Assembly (NCBI GenBank): GCA_036676195.1
Contig: JAKFDK010000120.1
Coordinates: forward strand, 50,775-114,774
DNA: 64,000 nucleotides
Reading direction: 5' to 3'
DNA from: JAKFDK01 sp036676195
GTDB lineage: Bacteria; Bacillota; Sulfobacillia; Symbiobacteriales; ZC4RG38
Position 1 is the first letter of the stretch, and each line of letters starts with the position of its first letter. The notes beneath the pieces are model-generated. The model made no database searches and was not told the origin of the DNA. It saw only the letters and a list, made by a program, of their open reading frames with translations. This document shows, in pieces, positions 23,893-32,834 of this stretch. The position numbers were made by a program, and so were the translations under genes.

Positions 23893-25077
23893 CTAAATCG
23901 CGCCGTCAGCCCGCAAAGTGGCGATGTCGGCCTCTGAATAACCCAGTCCGGCCAGAATCTCGTCTGTATGCTGGCCCAACAGGGGCGGCGGAGCGGTTAC
24001 CCCAGCCGGCGTGGCGGAAAACTTCACTGGCATGGCCGGCAACTTGATCGGGCCGGCGGTGGGATGGGCCACTTCCAACACGTTGCCGCGCTCCAGTATG
24101 TGCGGGTCGTTCCACGCCTGCGCCAGGTTATAAATCGGCCCGGCGGGAACACCGGCACCCTCCAGCACTTCCACCCAGTGGGCCATGGGCTGGGTGGCAA
24201 ACCGCTCCTCGATCAGGCGAATGCACTCGTCCCGGTGCTGGACACGGTCCTTGTTGGTGGCAAAACGGGGGTCGGCCGCCAGGTGGCCAAGGTCGGTGAC
24301 CTGGCAGAATTTCGCCCACAGTTGCTCGTTACCCACGGCAATGATCACAAACCCGTCCTGGGCCTGCACAGCCTGGTAGGGGACGATACTCGGGTGCGCC
24401 GTTCCCAGCGGACCCGGCACCTTGCCGGCGGCAAAGTAGGCGGTGGCCAGGTAGGTATGCCAGGCCATCATGGTCTCGAGCAGGCTGGTGTCTACCACCT
24501 GGCCAACCCCGGTGGCGTCCCGGTGGCGCAGGGCAGCCAGGATGCCGAAGGCGGCAAACATCCCGGCGCCGATGTCGGCAATGGACATGCCGGCCTTGGC
24601 CGGCGGCCCGCCCGGATATCCGGTGACAGACATCATGCCACCCATGGCCTGGGCCAACACATCGTACCCTGGCTTTTCGCGGTACGGGCCGGTCTGGCCG
24701 AAGCCGGAGATGGCGCAGTAGACCAGCCCCGGGTTCACTTCCTTCAGCCGGTCGTAACCCAGGCCAAACTTCTCCAGGGTGCCGGGGCGGAAATTTTCCA
24801 CCAGTACATCGCTGCGCTTGACCAGGTCCAGCAACACCTGACGGGCAGCCGGACGCTTCAGGTTCAGGGTGATGGACTTTTTGTTGCGGTTGATGCTGAG
24901 AAAGTAAGTCGATTCCCCGTTCACAAAAGGCGGCCCCCACTGGCGGGTATCGTCGCCGCCGGGAGGTTCCACCTTGATGATCTCTGCGCCCAGATCAGCC
25001 ATCATCATGGTGCAATAGGGACCGGTCAGGATTCGTGAAAGATCAAGAACGCGTACGCCTGCCAGAGCCTGTGTCAC
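23893..25077 (-). CDS. CaiB/BaiF-type (class III) CoA-transferase
   Basis: Moves CoA between carboxylic acids through an aspartyl-CoA thioester. The 394 residues fit the family. They begin with GVRVLDLSRILTGPYCTMMMADLGAEIIKVE, and the catalytic aspartate is expected in SIADIGAG (about 168-175). Formyl-CoA, succinyl-CoA or carnitine-type substrates are possible, and nothing in the sequence decides. The GTG start has GGAGG 8 nt upstream. It lies between hemW and the CYTH gene in the same direction, probably in the same transcript, with no pathway partner nearby. Confidence 0.9.
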   Translation of the reverse strand: MTQALAGVRVLDLSRILTGPYCTMMMADLGAEIIKVEPPGGDDTRQWGPPFVNGESTYFLSINRNKKSITLNLKRPAARQVLLDLVKRSDVLVENFRPGTLEKFGLGYDRLKEVNPGLVYCAISGFGQTGPYREKPGYDVLAQAMGGMMSVTGYPGGPPAKAGMSIADIGAGMFAAFGILAALRHRDATGVGQVVDTSLLETMMAWHTYLATAYFAAGKVPGPLGTAHPSIVPYQAVQAQDGFVIIAVGNEQLWAKFCQVTDLGHLAADPRFATNKDRVQHRDECIRLIEERFATQPMAHWVEVLEGAGVPAGPIYNLAQAWNDPHILERGNVLEVAHPTAGPIKLPAMPVKFSATPAGVTAPPPLLGQHTDEILAGLGYSEADIATLRADGAI

Positions 25078-25183
25078 CCGCGCACCCTCCGCTCATCATA
25101 TAACCAGAATTTCTGCACCATGGAATATTCCCGCTTGGCCGAGGTTGTCCCTGCCGGGCAGTTTCGATGGCCACCCCGAATCA

Positions 25184-26341
25184 TCAGGGCAGAAACTCGG
25201 CCCAAACGCGGTTCCCCAGGCGCAGGCCCCGGCGGGTCAGGCGCCAGGCCCCCCCGCTGCGGTCGAGCAGTCCATCCCGCTCCAGCCGCGTTCCCACCGT
25301 ACCATACACGTCGGTAAGGGTACGTCCGAACCGGCCTGCGAAACGTGCTTCGGTTACGCCGGCCAGGGTGCGTAGTCCCAGCATCATGGTCTCTGCCATC
25401 TCTCCGGTCGGATCGATCTCCTCGGCCCCGGCCTCGGGCAGAACCCCGGTCTGCACTGTACGGATATAGTCATCCGGCCGGTATAGATTCCAGGCCCGCC
25501 GGTGCGCCAGGTGCGAATGGGCGCCAGCCCCCAGGCCAAGCCATTCTTCGTTGCGCCAGTATATCAGGTTATGCCGGCATTCGTAGCCAGGCCGGGCATA
25601 GTTGGACACTTCATATTTGGCGTACCCCGCCTGTGCCAGGGTTCCCCAGGCCAGGGCGTCCATGTCGTCCTCATCTTCCTCGCCGGGTAGGGACAGCTCA
25701 CCCTGCTCGTATAAGCGGAAGAAGGGCGTACCCTCCTCCACGATCAGGCTGTAGGCGCTGACATGCTCCGGCCCCAGGGCAATGGCCTGTTGCACCGTCC
25801 GGCGGAAATCTTCCGGGGTTTGGCCCGGCAGACCATACATGAGATCAAGGTTCAGGTTGGTGAATCCAGCCTGGCGGGCCGCCGTCACCGCCTGCACGGC
25901 CTCGCCGGCGCTGTGAAGGCGGTCCAGGCGCCGCAGTAACGCGTCCTGAAAGGCCTGCACGCCGAAAGAAATGCGGTTGGCACCGGCCGCCCTGGCCTGT
26001 CCGAGCTTTTCCCCGGCAAGGTCGATGGTGCCGGGGTTGGCCTCAACGGTAAACTCCGCCCCCGGCTCAACGGGGAACAGCTCACCGGTGCGCCGGATCA
26101 ACCGGGCCAGCAACTCCGCCGCTAGCAAGGTTGGGGTTCCACCGCCGACAAACACAGTGGGAACCGTCACATCAGGTGCCAGTGCGGCCGCCCGAAGTTC
26201 CATTTCTCGCTCCAGTGCCGCCACGTAGGCTTCCTGGTCGTCCGGGCGGGTCCCGGCATAACTGTTGAAATCGCAGTAGCCGCACTTGCGGGCACAGTAA
26301 GGAATATGCAGGTACAGTGCGACGGGTCGCAGGGCTGACAC
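25184..26341 (-). CDS. hemW: Radical SAM heme chaperone HemW (HemN-like)
   Basis: Radical SAM protein that binds heme and inserts it into respiratory proteins; formerly annotated as oxygen-independent coproporphyrinogen oxidase. It has 385 residues with the iron-sulfur motif CARKCGYC (Cys16, 20, 23), SAM-binding GGGTPTLL, and a C-terminal HemN-like winged helix. HemN proper carries an extra N-terminal segment that is absent here, which favours HemW. It follows lepA in the Bacillus order too. In this genome two small genes are inserted between them, and hrcA, normally next, is 20 kb away. Confidence 0.94.
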   Translation of the reverse strand: MSALRPVALYLHIPYCARKCGYCDFNSYAGTRPDDQEAYVAALEREMELRAAALAPDVTVPTVFVGGGTPTLLAAELLARLIRRTGELFPVEPGAEFTVEANPGTIDLAGEKLGQARAAGANRISFGVQAFQDALLRRLDRLHSAGEAVQAVTAARQAGFTNLNLDLMYGLPGQTPEDFRRTVQQAIALGPEHVSAYSLIVEEGTPFFRLYEQGELSLPGEEDEDDMDALAWGTLAQAGYAKYEVSNYARPGYECRHNLIYWRNEEWLGLGAGAHSHLAHRRAWNLYRPDDYIRTVQTGVLPEAGAEEIDPTGEMAETMMLGLRTLAGVTEARFAGRFGRTLTDVYGTVGTRLERDGLLDRSGGAWRLTRRGLRLGNRVWAEFLP

Positions 26342-26412
26342 CCCCCATCCAAATCAAATTTTACAGGCTGGCCGCGCGCAGCCCCGGAGGTTCATCCCCC
26401 GGGGCTACTCAC

Positions 26413-26751
26413 TCAGGTTTTGACGCCGGCCCCGCCGCCCCCGGTCAGGAGCCCACGGTGACTGCGCCAGATCATGTATACAGCCCCGAGGGCGAGCAAA
26501 TCTCCGGCCAGGCGGCGGAACGCCAGCGCCCGTTGGTGGCTGATCGCCCAATTCCGGTGCCTTGTATAAGTGTCTAACTGTTGCTTGCGCACCTCAGGCG
26601 GCAGATGCTCCGGCAGGGGCGGCTCGGCCATGACGACGCCGGGGAAAACGAGCTGGCCCACTCCGGAAGCGACCCGCCAGGAGCCATACAGAAGCATCGT
26701 CGCCGCAATCACGCTCACGGCTAACACGTACCAGCGCCGGGTATCGTGCAC
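26413..26751 (-). CDS. Small membrane protein of unknown function
   Basis: A 112-residue protein with two likely membrane helices (about 8-25 and 80-97) around a charged, Pro-rich middle (about 40-75, LPEHLPPEVRKQQLDTYTRHR). I do not recognise a family. The GTG start has AGGGGGTG about 8 nt upstream. It sits between a short cytoplasmic protein gene and hemW in the lepA unit, spaced 71 nt from hemW. Codon use resembles its neighbours. Confidence 0.65.
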   Translation of the reverse strand: MHDTRRWYVLAVSVIAATMLLYGSWRVASGVGQLVFPGVVMAEPPLPEHLPPEVRKQQLDTYTRHRNWAISHQRALAFRRLAGDLLALGAVYMIWRSHRGLLTGGGGAGVKT

Positions 26752-26829
26752 CGGGCAACACCCCCTGCCCGATGCCTATGCACGCCGGTGTCGGGTTATC
26801 AATCAATCCCAGAACCGAGCAGTCCCGGA

Positions 26830-27099
26830 TTAATGCTGGGCACTGTCCGGCGGTTCCGGATCTACCCGCTGCACAAAACAGCCAATCAGCAACCCTGTCC
26901 GCTTCTTGATGCCGCTGCGCAAGATGCGGGCATCGGCATAGACGGCGACAGCGTCCATCTCTTTAGGAACCTTTATCAATATCACCGCAGTGGTTCCCGG
27001 CGGGACCTTGTCACGGTAGTGGGCCGGTGCCGGTCCCGCCACCACTCCGGGCCAGGCTTCCATCAGACGGCGGCACATTTCCTGGACTTCTGATTGCAC
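26830..27099 (-). CDS. Small protein of unknown function downstream of lepA
   Basis: An 89-residue soluble protein, starting MQSEVQEMCRRLMEAWPG, with a beta-rich centre (TTAVILIKVPKEMDAVAVYADARIL) and GLLIGCFVQRVDPEPPD near the end. No family recognised. The GTG start has AAAGGGG 8 nt upstream, and the gene begins 39 nt after the lepA stop in the same direction, so it is very likely translated with it. Confidence 0.65.
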   Translation of the reverse strand: MQSEVQEMCRRLMEAWPGVVAGPAPAHYRDKVPPGTTAVILIKVPKEMDAVAVYADARILRSGIKKRTGLLIGCFVQRVDPEPPDSAQH

Positions 27100-27138
27100 G
27101 GGCCGGACCCCTTTCGGTCCCTTTGTCCACGTTATGCT

Positions 27139-28953
27139 TTACTCGTCATCGCCGGTACGAAGCACGGCCATGAACGCTTCCTGGGGAATTTCAACTGACC
27201 CCACCTGCTTCATGCGCTTCTTGCCTTCCTTTTGCTTTTCCAGCAGTTTGCGCTTACGAGTAATATCCCCGCCGTAACACTTGGCCAGTACGTCCTTGCG
27301 CAGGGCCCGAATGGTTTCCCGGGCGACGATTTTGTTGCCGATGGCTGCCTGGATAGGCACTTCAAACTGCTGCCTGGGGATCAGTTCCCGCAACTTGTTC
27401 GCCAGGGCCCGGCCCCGCTTCTCTGCCTTCGTCCGGTGGACGATGGTGCTGAGGGCGTCAACCGGTTCAGCGTTCACCATAATGTCCATCTTGACCAGGT
27501 CTGACTCTTCGTAGCCCATCATCTCGTAATCCAGGCTGGCATAACCCCGGGTACGGGTCTTTAGCTGATCGAAAAAGTCGTACATGATTTCGGCCAGGGG
27601 CAGGTGGTAGGTGAGCAGCACCCGCTTCTCGTTCAGATACTCCATGTTATTGAACACGCCCCGCCGATCCTGGCACAACTCCATCAGGGCCCCGACATAC
27701 TCGGAAGGGGTGATGATGCCGGCCTTGACCAGGGGTTCCTCGATTTTGCCGATCACGGTCGGGTCCGGCATTTTGGCCGGGTTTTCGATCATGCTCGACT
27801 CACCGTTGGTCAGGGTCACCCGGTAGATCACGTTGGGGGCAGTCGTGATCAGGGTCAGGTTGAACTCTCGCTCCAACCGCTCCTGAATCACGTCCATGTG
27901 CAGCAGACCCAGGAAGCCACAGCGGAAGCCAAATCCCAACGCTGCTGATGTTTCCGGTTCATAGCTCAGGGAGGCGTCGTTCAACTGCAGCTTGGCCAGG
28001 GCGTCGCGCAGGTTCTCATAGTCACTGGTCTCCACGGGATAGAGCCCGGTATAGACCATGGGGGTCGCCTTGCGGAAACCCGGTACCGCTTCGCTCGCCG
28101 ACACGTCGCAGCGGGTGATGGTGTCACCCACCCGGACATCCCGGACATCCTTGATAGCGGCAGCCAGGGCGCCTACCTCGCCGGCGCTCAGTTCATCGGT
28201 TGGCACCAGCTTGGGCTTGAATACATACAGTTCGTCCACCACAAACTCGGCCCCGGTCCCCATGAACCGCACCCGATCACCGCGCCTGACTGTGCCGTCA
28301 AAGACCCGGAAATAGCTGATGACACCCCTGTAGGCGTCGTAAAAGGAATCATAGATCAGGGCCTTGAGCGGCGCGCGCTGGTCACCGCCGGGGGGTGGGA
28401 CAAAGGTCACGACCGACTCCAGAATCTCTCTCATGCCTATGCCCTCTTTGGCCGAAGCAAGGACAGCAATCGAAGTGTCGAGGCCGATGACCTCTTCAAC
28501 CTCCTGCTTCGCCTTCTCCGGATCCGCGCTGGGCAGGTCGATCTTGTTGATCACCGGAATGATCTCCAAGTTATGTTCCAGGGCCATGTAGACATTGGCC
28601 AGGGTCTGGGCTTCAATGCCCTGGGACGCATCCACCACCAGCAGCGCGCCTTCGCAGGACTGCAAAGCCCGGCTGACTTCGTAGGTAAAGTCAACATGGC
28701 CAGGCGTGTCAATGAGGTTCAGAATATACTTTCCGCCATCGGCGGCCGTGTAATCCATGCGGACGGAGTTGGCCTTAATGGTAATGCCCCGCTCACGTTC
28801 CAGGTCCAGCGTGTCCAAAACCTGTTCCTGCATCTCCCGCTTGGTCAGAACGCCGCAGTATTCGATCAAACGATCCGCCAGCGTACTTTTGCCGTGGTCA
28901 ATGTGCGCGATGATGCAAAAGTTGCGTATATGCTTTTGGTCAGCCATGCCCAA
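27139..28953 (-). CDS. lepA: Elongation factor 4 (LepA)
   Basis: Ribosome-associated GTPase, a paralogue of EF-G, that acts in translation initiation/elongation under stress. It has 604 residues. G1 is AHIDHGKST, G3 DTPGHVDF and G4 NKIDLP, followed by domain II, EF-G-like domains and the LepA-specific C-terminal domain. A TTG start with GGAGG 9 nt upstream is preferred. The next ATG, two codons later, would give a 15-nt spacing. It has its own promoter (29046-29074) and leads a unit running to the CYTH gene. Confidence 0.98.
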   Translation of the reverse strand: MGMADQKHIRNFCIIAHIDHGKSTLADRLIEYCGVLTKREMQEQVLDTLDLERERGITIKANSVRMDYTAADGGKYILNLIDTPGHVDFTYEVSRALQSCEGALLVVDASQGIEAQTLANVYMALEHNLEIIPVINKIDLPSADPEKAKQEVEEVIGLDTSIAVLASAKEGIGMREILESVVTFVPPPGGDQRAPLKALIYDSFYDAYRGVISYFRVFDGTVRRGDRVRFMGTGAEFVVDELYVFKPKLVPTDELSAGEVGALAAAIKDVRDVRVGDTITRCDVSASEAVPGFRKATPMVYTGLYPVETSDYENLRDALAKLQLNDASLSYEPETSAALGFGFRCGFLGLLHMDVIQERLEREFNLTLITTAPNVIYRVTLTNGESSMIENPAKMPDPTVIGKIEEPLVKAGIITPSEYVGALMELCQDRRGVFNNMEYLNEKRVLLTYHLPLAEIMYDFFDQLKTRTRGYASLDYEMMGYEESDLVKMDIMVNAEPVDALSTIVHRTKAEKRGRALANKLRELIPRQQFEVPIQAAIGNKIVARETIRALRKDVLAKCYGGDITRKRKLLEKQKEGKKRMKQVGSVEIPQEAFMAVLRTGDDE

Positions 28954-29045
28954 AAGGCACTGCCTCCTACCTTAATCGGACCCGGCCCAACCACCTGACG
29001 GCGGCTGGCCGGGCCCAAAAGAATCTGGGAAATGGTCTTCGCGCT

Positions 29046-29074
29046 ATTATAGCAAGAACCGGGGCCGTGAACAA
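29046..29074 (-). promoter_or_regulatory. Promoter of the lepA unit
   Basis: Minus-strand -10 TATAAT (29046-29051), 17-nt spacer, -35 TTGTTC (29069-29074). Leader of about 90 nt to lepA. Confidence 0.75.
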
Positions 29075-29208
29075 TCGCCTGCGCCCAGACAGATCAATCC
29101 CCGCACCCCCGGTCCGACCTGCCCTGTAATCCTCCCTGAGCGACGAATTTTCGGCAGGGGGATAGCTCCCGCTTATTGGTAGGTGGGAGCGCGCAAAGAC
29201 TTTTCACT

Positions 29209-29237
29209 TTGACCCCGAGACTGTTAAGCCTTAATAT
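29209..29237 (+). promoter_or_regulatory. Promoter of the HTH gene with overlapping palindrome
   Basis: Plus-strand TTGACC (29209-29214), 17-nt spacer, TAATAT (29232-29237). The odd-centred palindrome TTAAG-C-CTTAA (29224-29234) overlaps the -10, a likely binding site for an autoregulator. An additional GC-rich inverted repeat (29167-29190) lies upstream. Confidence 0.75.
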
Positions 29238-29292
29238 GACATTGAAGAGTTAGCCACTGGTCAACTCTACGTTGCAGAGGTGGGGGATTCTC

Positions 29293-29964
29293 GTGGTCGG
29301 AAACCGGGTAGCGAAACTGAGGGCCTCACATGGGGATTCCTTACGTGAAGCGGCCCTGCGCACCGGGGTCAGCCATACCACCATTGCCCGGATTGAAAAG
29401 GGCGAGGTGAGTGGTTCATTCCACAGTACCTTAAAGAAGATTGCTGAAGGGTATGGCGTGAAAATCGAATACTTGTTGACCGGGCGCGACCCGCGACAGG
29501 AATTTGAATTTTCCATCCGCGGCCTCCCGCCGGAGGAGCGGAGTAAGCTATACTTTGCCTCGCCGCGGGCCCGGACCAGACTGGTCCTTGACTTCCTGTC
29601 GGCGGAATTCGGCACCGAGTTCTCACTGGAGCACCTGGCGATGCAAGTCGGCATCGACGGGCAGAGGTTCCGCGAACTTCTGGACAACTGGAACTCATCC
29701 GATACGCCGGATGATATATACATAAAGGTCGCGGCTTCCCTGAGCCGGTTGACGGGGATCAGCCCGCACTGGTTCCGATGGGGCACCCTTGAGGATGAGA
29801 TGCCGGAAGCCCTGCCGGTGGATGCGGTCAGTTCGTATGTGGAACTGATGAAAAAAGCAGCCCGCGCCGGCATTCGCCCGGATATGCTGGATATGGCGAT
29901 TGAATTGTTAATGATGAAGAATGGCGACGTGCATCCCCTGCCGAACCCCCGACCAGGCCACTGA
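29293..29964 (+). CDS. XRE-family HTH transcriptional regulator
   Basis: About 223 residues. The N-terminal Cro/CI-type helix-turn-helix (residues 1-60: LREAALRTGVSHTTIARIEKGEV, about 20-42) is followed by a region that looks like a second, degenerate HTH-like helical repeat (about 95-155) and an Ala-rich C-terminus. I choose the GTG reading VVGNRV, with GAGGTGGGGG upstream. A TTG at 29272 would extend it by 7 residues. It is a single-gene plus-strand unit, divergent from lepA, with its own promoter and terminator. Targets are unknown, and the palindrome over its -10 suggests self-repression. Confidence 0.9.
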   Translation: MVGNRVAKLRASHGDSLREAALRTGVSHTTIARIEKGEVSGSFHSTLKKIAEGYGVKIEYLLTGRDPRQEFEFSIRGLPPEERSKLYFASPRARTRLVLDFLSAEFGTEFSLEHLAMQVGIDGQRFRELLDNWNSSDTPDDIYIKVAASLSRLTGISPHWFRWGTLEDEMPEALPVDAVSSYVELMKKAARAGIRPDMLDMAIELLMMKNGDVHPLPNPRPGH

Positions 29965-29991
29965 TCCGGAAATCCCCCGCTTACGCTTATG

Positions 29992-30027
29992 CTGGGCACC
30001 GCCGGACGGTGCCCAGTCTTTATTTTC
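29992..30027 (+). terminator. Terminator of the HTH gene
   Basis: A 10-bp perfect stem with a 5-nt loop (29992-30016) followed on the plus strand by TCTTTATTTTC. Confidence 0.9.
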
Positions 30028-30280
30028 TGAGCGCAAGTCTAACCTGCCCGGCGGCCATGTAGACCGTTGCCCAGCCCGCCCGCAGGTAGGACCAGGCCCG
30101 GGTCGCAACCAGTTCAACCTGTGCCCTGGTCAGCGGCGGCGGCAACGGGCGGCCGCGCACCTCGGCTACACCAAGGCTCACCTGCCGGAGTGCCAGGGTA
30201 AACAGCAGGGCAACTGCGACACACCGGGGCCAACGACGCCGGCGGCGGCGCCGGGAGCCTGTCCACAACAGGGGTCGCAC
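30020..30280 (-). CDS. Small single-pass membrane protein in the yqxA position
   Basis: About 86 residues: a strongly basic N-terminus (a run of seven arginines), one membrane helix (about 18-36) and an amphipathic tail. GGAGG lies 8 nt before the GTG at 30280. A GTG at 30289 would sit on the ribosome site. It lies between spoIIP and lepA, exactly where Bacillus carries yqxA, and is 31 nt from spoIIP, but I cannot confirm homology by eye. A forespore or mother-cell role is inferred only from position. Confidence 0.55.
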   Translation of the reverse strand: MRPLLWTGSRRRRRRRWPRCVAVALLFTLALRQVSLGVAEVRGRPLPPPLTRAQVELVATRAWSYLRAGWATVYMAAGQVRLALRK

Positions 30281-30311
30281 CGTCTGCACCTCCGGGACTA
30301 GTATGCCCCGG

Positions 30312-31634
30312 CTACCGGAAGTACTGGCCGCTGGCCAACAAACCCGACAGAACGTCGGCGATCAGACGGGCCGAATGCAGTGCTTCATCCATGGTGTTGC
30401 GCGGGCTGCCAACTTCCAACAGAGCCGCCCCCGCTGCAAGGTGCTGATTGAACCAATAGGGTTTGCGGGCCACTCCCCGGGACAGCCCGGGGTATTTCTT
30501 GTCCATAGCCTTGTCCAGGGCATCGGCCCAGGCGAGGTTTTGTTTTACGTTCGGATTGGGCTCGGCACTTTTGCCTATCCCCACCACCGGCATGATCCGG
30601 GCAGCCGGCCGGCCATTGATCAGGACCGTGGTGGTGCTCTTGTCCAGGTCACCGCCGTCACGATGAATGTCCAATAGGACCTTGACTGTCGGATACTGGT
30701 CCAGGATGTATTTGGCCGTCCGATACGACACCTGATAGGACTCGTCGTACCGCATAGGCAATGCGTGGACCGAAGGGGAATGCACCACCGTCACCCCCTG
30801 CCGGCAGAGTTCGCGAGCGATCTCCAGACCAACCCGGATAATGTTATGATCGGGATCTTTGCTCTCCACCCTTGCTTTCAGCCAGTCGGCAGTTGTTTTG
30901 GGCTGCAGGGGAACTTCGGAGATGTATGATTCGTAGTCGTGGGTGTGGTAGATGCCGACCAGCGGGACCCCCCCCGCCACCGGCACTACACCGGGGGGAC
31001 GTTCACATCCGGCGCCATCCCCGGTGGCAGCAGGCCTGGGAGACTGGTCAGGGGCGTGGGCAGGGGCGGGGGCAGGGGCGCGCTCTGTTCCCCCCACCGG
31101 GCCGGTGCCCCCGGCACCGGGCGGCGCCGATGCGACCGGCGGGGTAGTCTGTGCGGGCGGATTCGCCTGCTCCGCCGGGGCTACGGGTTCGAAGCGGAGC
31201 TGGCTGGGTGTGCCGCCGGGAACGACGTCGCGCGGCACACCGCGCGATGCCGCCGGCGGCCTGCGGTCTGTTCGGGCCTGCAGGAAGGGAAACATGGCCT
31301 GAAACAGCCCGGCTGGCTTGCCCGGTTCACCGTAAATTTTTAACACGCCAGGCGTTATGCCGGCGGTCCGGCCCTTGAACATGGGGATCGCCTGTTCCAG
31401 CAGCAGTCCGGCCATTTCCCGCGAAGGTCGAAACAGATCCAACCAGTAGAACCGACCGTTCCGGGTCGGGCGGTCTTCCTCCACCTGGTATGAAACGGCC
31501 CCGGTGTTGGTGGCCAAAGCAGATGCCGCCACTGCCGGCTCCGGCAGCGGGTGCCTGTCAACCAATAAGCCGACCACAAAACCGACCACCAGCAGATAGA
31601 CGACAAGCAGGGGGCGAACCTTGCGCAGGCGCAT
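30312..31634 (-). CDS. spoIIP: Stage II sporulation protein P
   Basis: Peptidoglycan amidase/endopeptidase that works with SpoIID and SpoIIM to degrade septal wall during engulfment. 440 residues. The N-terminal membrane anchor is at about 7-27, and a Pro/Ala-rich linker (about 140-225) leads to the C-terminal amidase-like domain with the catalytic signature IYHTHDYESY (near 245), LLDIHRDGG and a final LLEVGSPRNTMDEA. The ATG is preceded by GGAGG at 12 nt. It should be switched on by a sporulation sigma factor. I did not find a convincing sigma-E/F motif. Confidence 0.96.
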   Translation of the reverse strand: MRLRKVRPLLVVYLLVVGFVVGLLVDRHPLPEPAVAASALATNTGAVSYQVEEDRPTRNGRFYWLDLFRPSREMAGLLLEQAIPMFKGRTAGITPGVLKIYGEPGKPAGLFQAMFPFLQARTDRRPPAASRGVPRDVVPGGTPSQLRFEPVAPAEQANPPAQTTPPVASAPPGAGGTGPVGGTERAPAPAPAHAPDQSPRPAATGDGAGCERPPGVVPVAGGVPLVGIYHTHDYESYISEVPLQPKTTADWLKARVESKDPDHNIIRVGLEIARELCRQGVTVVHSPSVHALPMRYDESYQVSYRTAKYILDQYPTVKVLLDIHRDGGDLDKSTTTVLINGRPAARIMPVVGIGKSAEPNPNVKQNLAWADALDKAMDKKYPGLSRGVARKPYWFNQHLAAGAALLEVGSPRNTMDEALHSARLIADVLSGLLASGQYFR

Positions 31635-31782
31635 GGGCCGGTGACACCTCCGGGGTATTCCGTCACCAAAACTTATGCCTGGCTGGTCTGCCTTATGTCC
31701 GCTTGTCCATTCTTCGCTGTGGCGGTAAATACATCACATTCGCCCCGCCTGCAACAGCAGTCATTTTTCAAGCATTTGGATA

Positions 31783-31791
31783 TGCTATAAT
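31783..31791 (+). promoter_or_regulatory. Extended -10 promoter of the gene at 31912
   Basis: TGCTATAAT (31783-31791) is a perfect extended -10 on the plus strand. The -35 position is T-rich but not consensus. The leader is about 115 nt. Confidence 0.55.
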
Positions 31792-31911
31792 ACATTACAA
31801 GTGAATCGTTCCGCATGAGGTGCCTCAAGCCAGCCTGAGCTTCCCCCCATCTGCGCCTGCACTTTTGGGCGGGTACATACCCGCACCTGCTCGTCAGGGA
31901 GGCGACTGTGC

Positions 31912-32433
31912 ATGAATCTTGCAGACCGAGACTGGCTGATCTTTTGCAACACCTGCGGGGAGTACACGGCCCTTAACCGATTCCTTCCAAAACGTGGCCA
32001 TTTTCAGGGCGAACACTCACTGACACTGAATGCCTTCTTGAATAACGATCTTCTGCTGGGCAAGTTTCTCCTGCACCACTCCCAACACTCCCTGGTGGCA
32101 GTACCAAACCTGACGGGTGATTATATCCGGATCATTTCACATCAGACACGCTTTCTGGAATCCCTGGTCGACAACGTAGTCGAGGAGCAGTTGCAGCAAG
32201 CCCAGGACCAGGAGCGTCAGAAGGAAATGCTGCGCCGCGAGGGCTACCACGCCCTCCTGGCCCTGCGCAAGCTATATGAGGAGCGCATCCGCGACCTGGA
32301 AGGAAACGCCCCGGCGGATTCTGCCCAGGCCCGCATCCAGCTCGGCAAGGTACTGGGAGTGGAATGGTGCAGGGGGCAGATTGACCATTTGCTTGACCTT
32401 GGTCAGGTATACCAGACCCGAAAGGCGCATTAA
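31912..32433 (+). CDS. Conserved-looking protein of unknown function with CxxC
   Basis: A 173-residue soluble protein. The N-terminus carries CNTCGEY (12-18), the middle an HHSQHSL segment (55-61), and the C-terminal half a long predicted coiled coil (about 88-135) ending in a WCRGQIDHLLDLGQVY helix. I do not recognise the family. The cysteine pair plus histidines could bind metal. AGGGAGGCGACT precedes the ATG. It is a single-gene unit, divergent from spoIIP, with a promoter upstream and a bidirectional terminator downstream. Confidence 0.75.
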   Translation: MNLADRDWLIFCNTCGEYTALNRFLPKRGHFQGEHSLTLNAFLNNDLLLGKFLLHHSQHSLVAVPNLTGDYIRIISHQTRFLESLVDNVVEEQLQQAQDQERQKEMLRREGYHALLALRKLYEERIRDLEGNAPADSAQARIQLGKVLGVEWCRGQIDHLLDLGQVYQTRKAH

Positions 32434-32453
32434 GAGGTGCTAAAAGTAAAGGG

Positions 32454-32482
32454 CCCCGGAGCGCCGCTTTCGCGCTCCGGGG
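32454..32482. terminator. Bidirectional terminator between convergent genes
   Basis: A 9-10-bp CCCCGGAGCG stem around an 8-9-nt loop, with TCCTCTTT on the plus side and CCCTTTACTTTTA on the minus side. It serves the gene at 31912-32433 and the minus-strand genes ending at 32506. Confidence 0.85.
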
Positions 32483-32505
32483 TCCTCTTTCAGCCAGACG
32501 GAAGT

Positions 32506-32778
32506 TCAAGGTTGCTTCCGCCTGGCCAGTTCTTCCTGCTTGCGCACCCAAGCCTTCAGCCGGGCGTCGACACGGCTGATGAGGTAGCGGAGGTCCTCTT
32601 CAAAGAATTGTTGCACAGGCTCGCCGGGCAATTGCACATTCAACTCCCACCCACCAAAGAACGGCGTAATTTCCACGACTGCCTGGCGCCCTTCCAGGGT
32701 CACCTTCCCAGGTTCCCGCCCGGTAATGGTCAGGCCCAACCCTGCGGACACGCCCTGGGCAAGTTCTTCAATCTGCAT
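32506..32778 (-). CDS. Small protein of unknown function
   Basis: A 90-residue protein starting MQIEELAQGVSAGLGL, with a beta-rich core (KVTLEGRQAVVEITPFFGGWELNVQL) and a basic helical tail ending RKQEELARRKQP. No family recognised. AAGGAGGGG lies just before the ATG. It is the last of three or four minus-strand genes (tiny membrane protein, GH18 enzyme) that may share a transcript ending at the terminator at 32454-32482. Confidence 0.65.
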   Translation of the reverse strand: MQIEELAQGVSAGLGLTITGREPGKVTLEGRQAVVEITPFFGGWELNVQLPGEPVQQFFEEDLRYLISRVDARLKAWVRKQEELARRKQP

Positions 32779-32834
32779 GGGCGTTCCCCTCCTTACGTTG
32801 GAACCCGCTTCGAGCCGGCAACCGGAGAATCCTG

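Noticed and set aside
29250..29999. Minus-strand frame opposite the XRE-type regulator
   Set aside because: No family signal. The plus strand has a clear helix-turn-helix, ribosome site, promoter and terminator.
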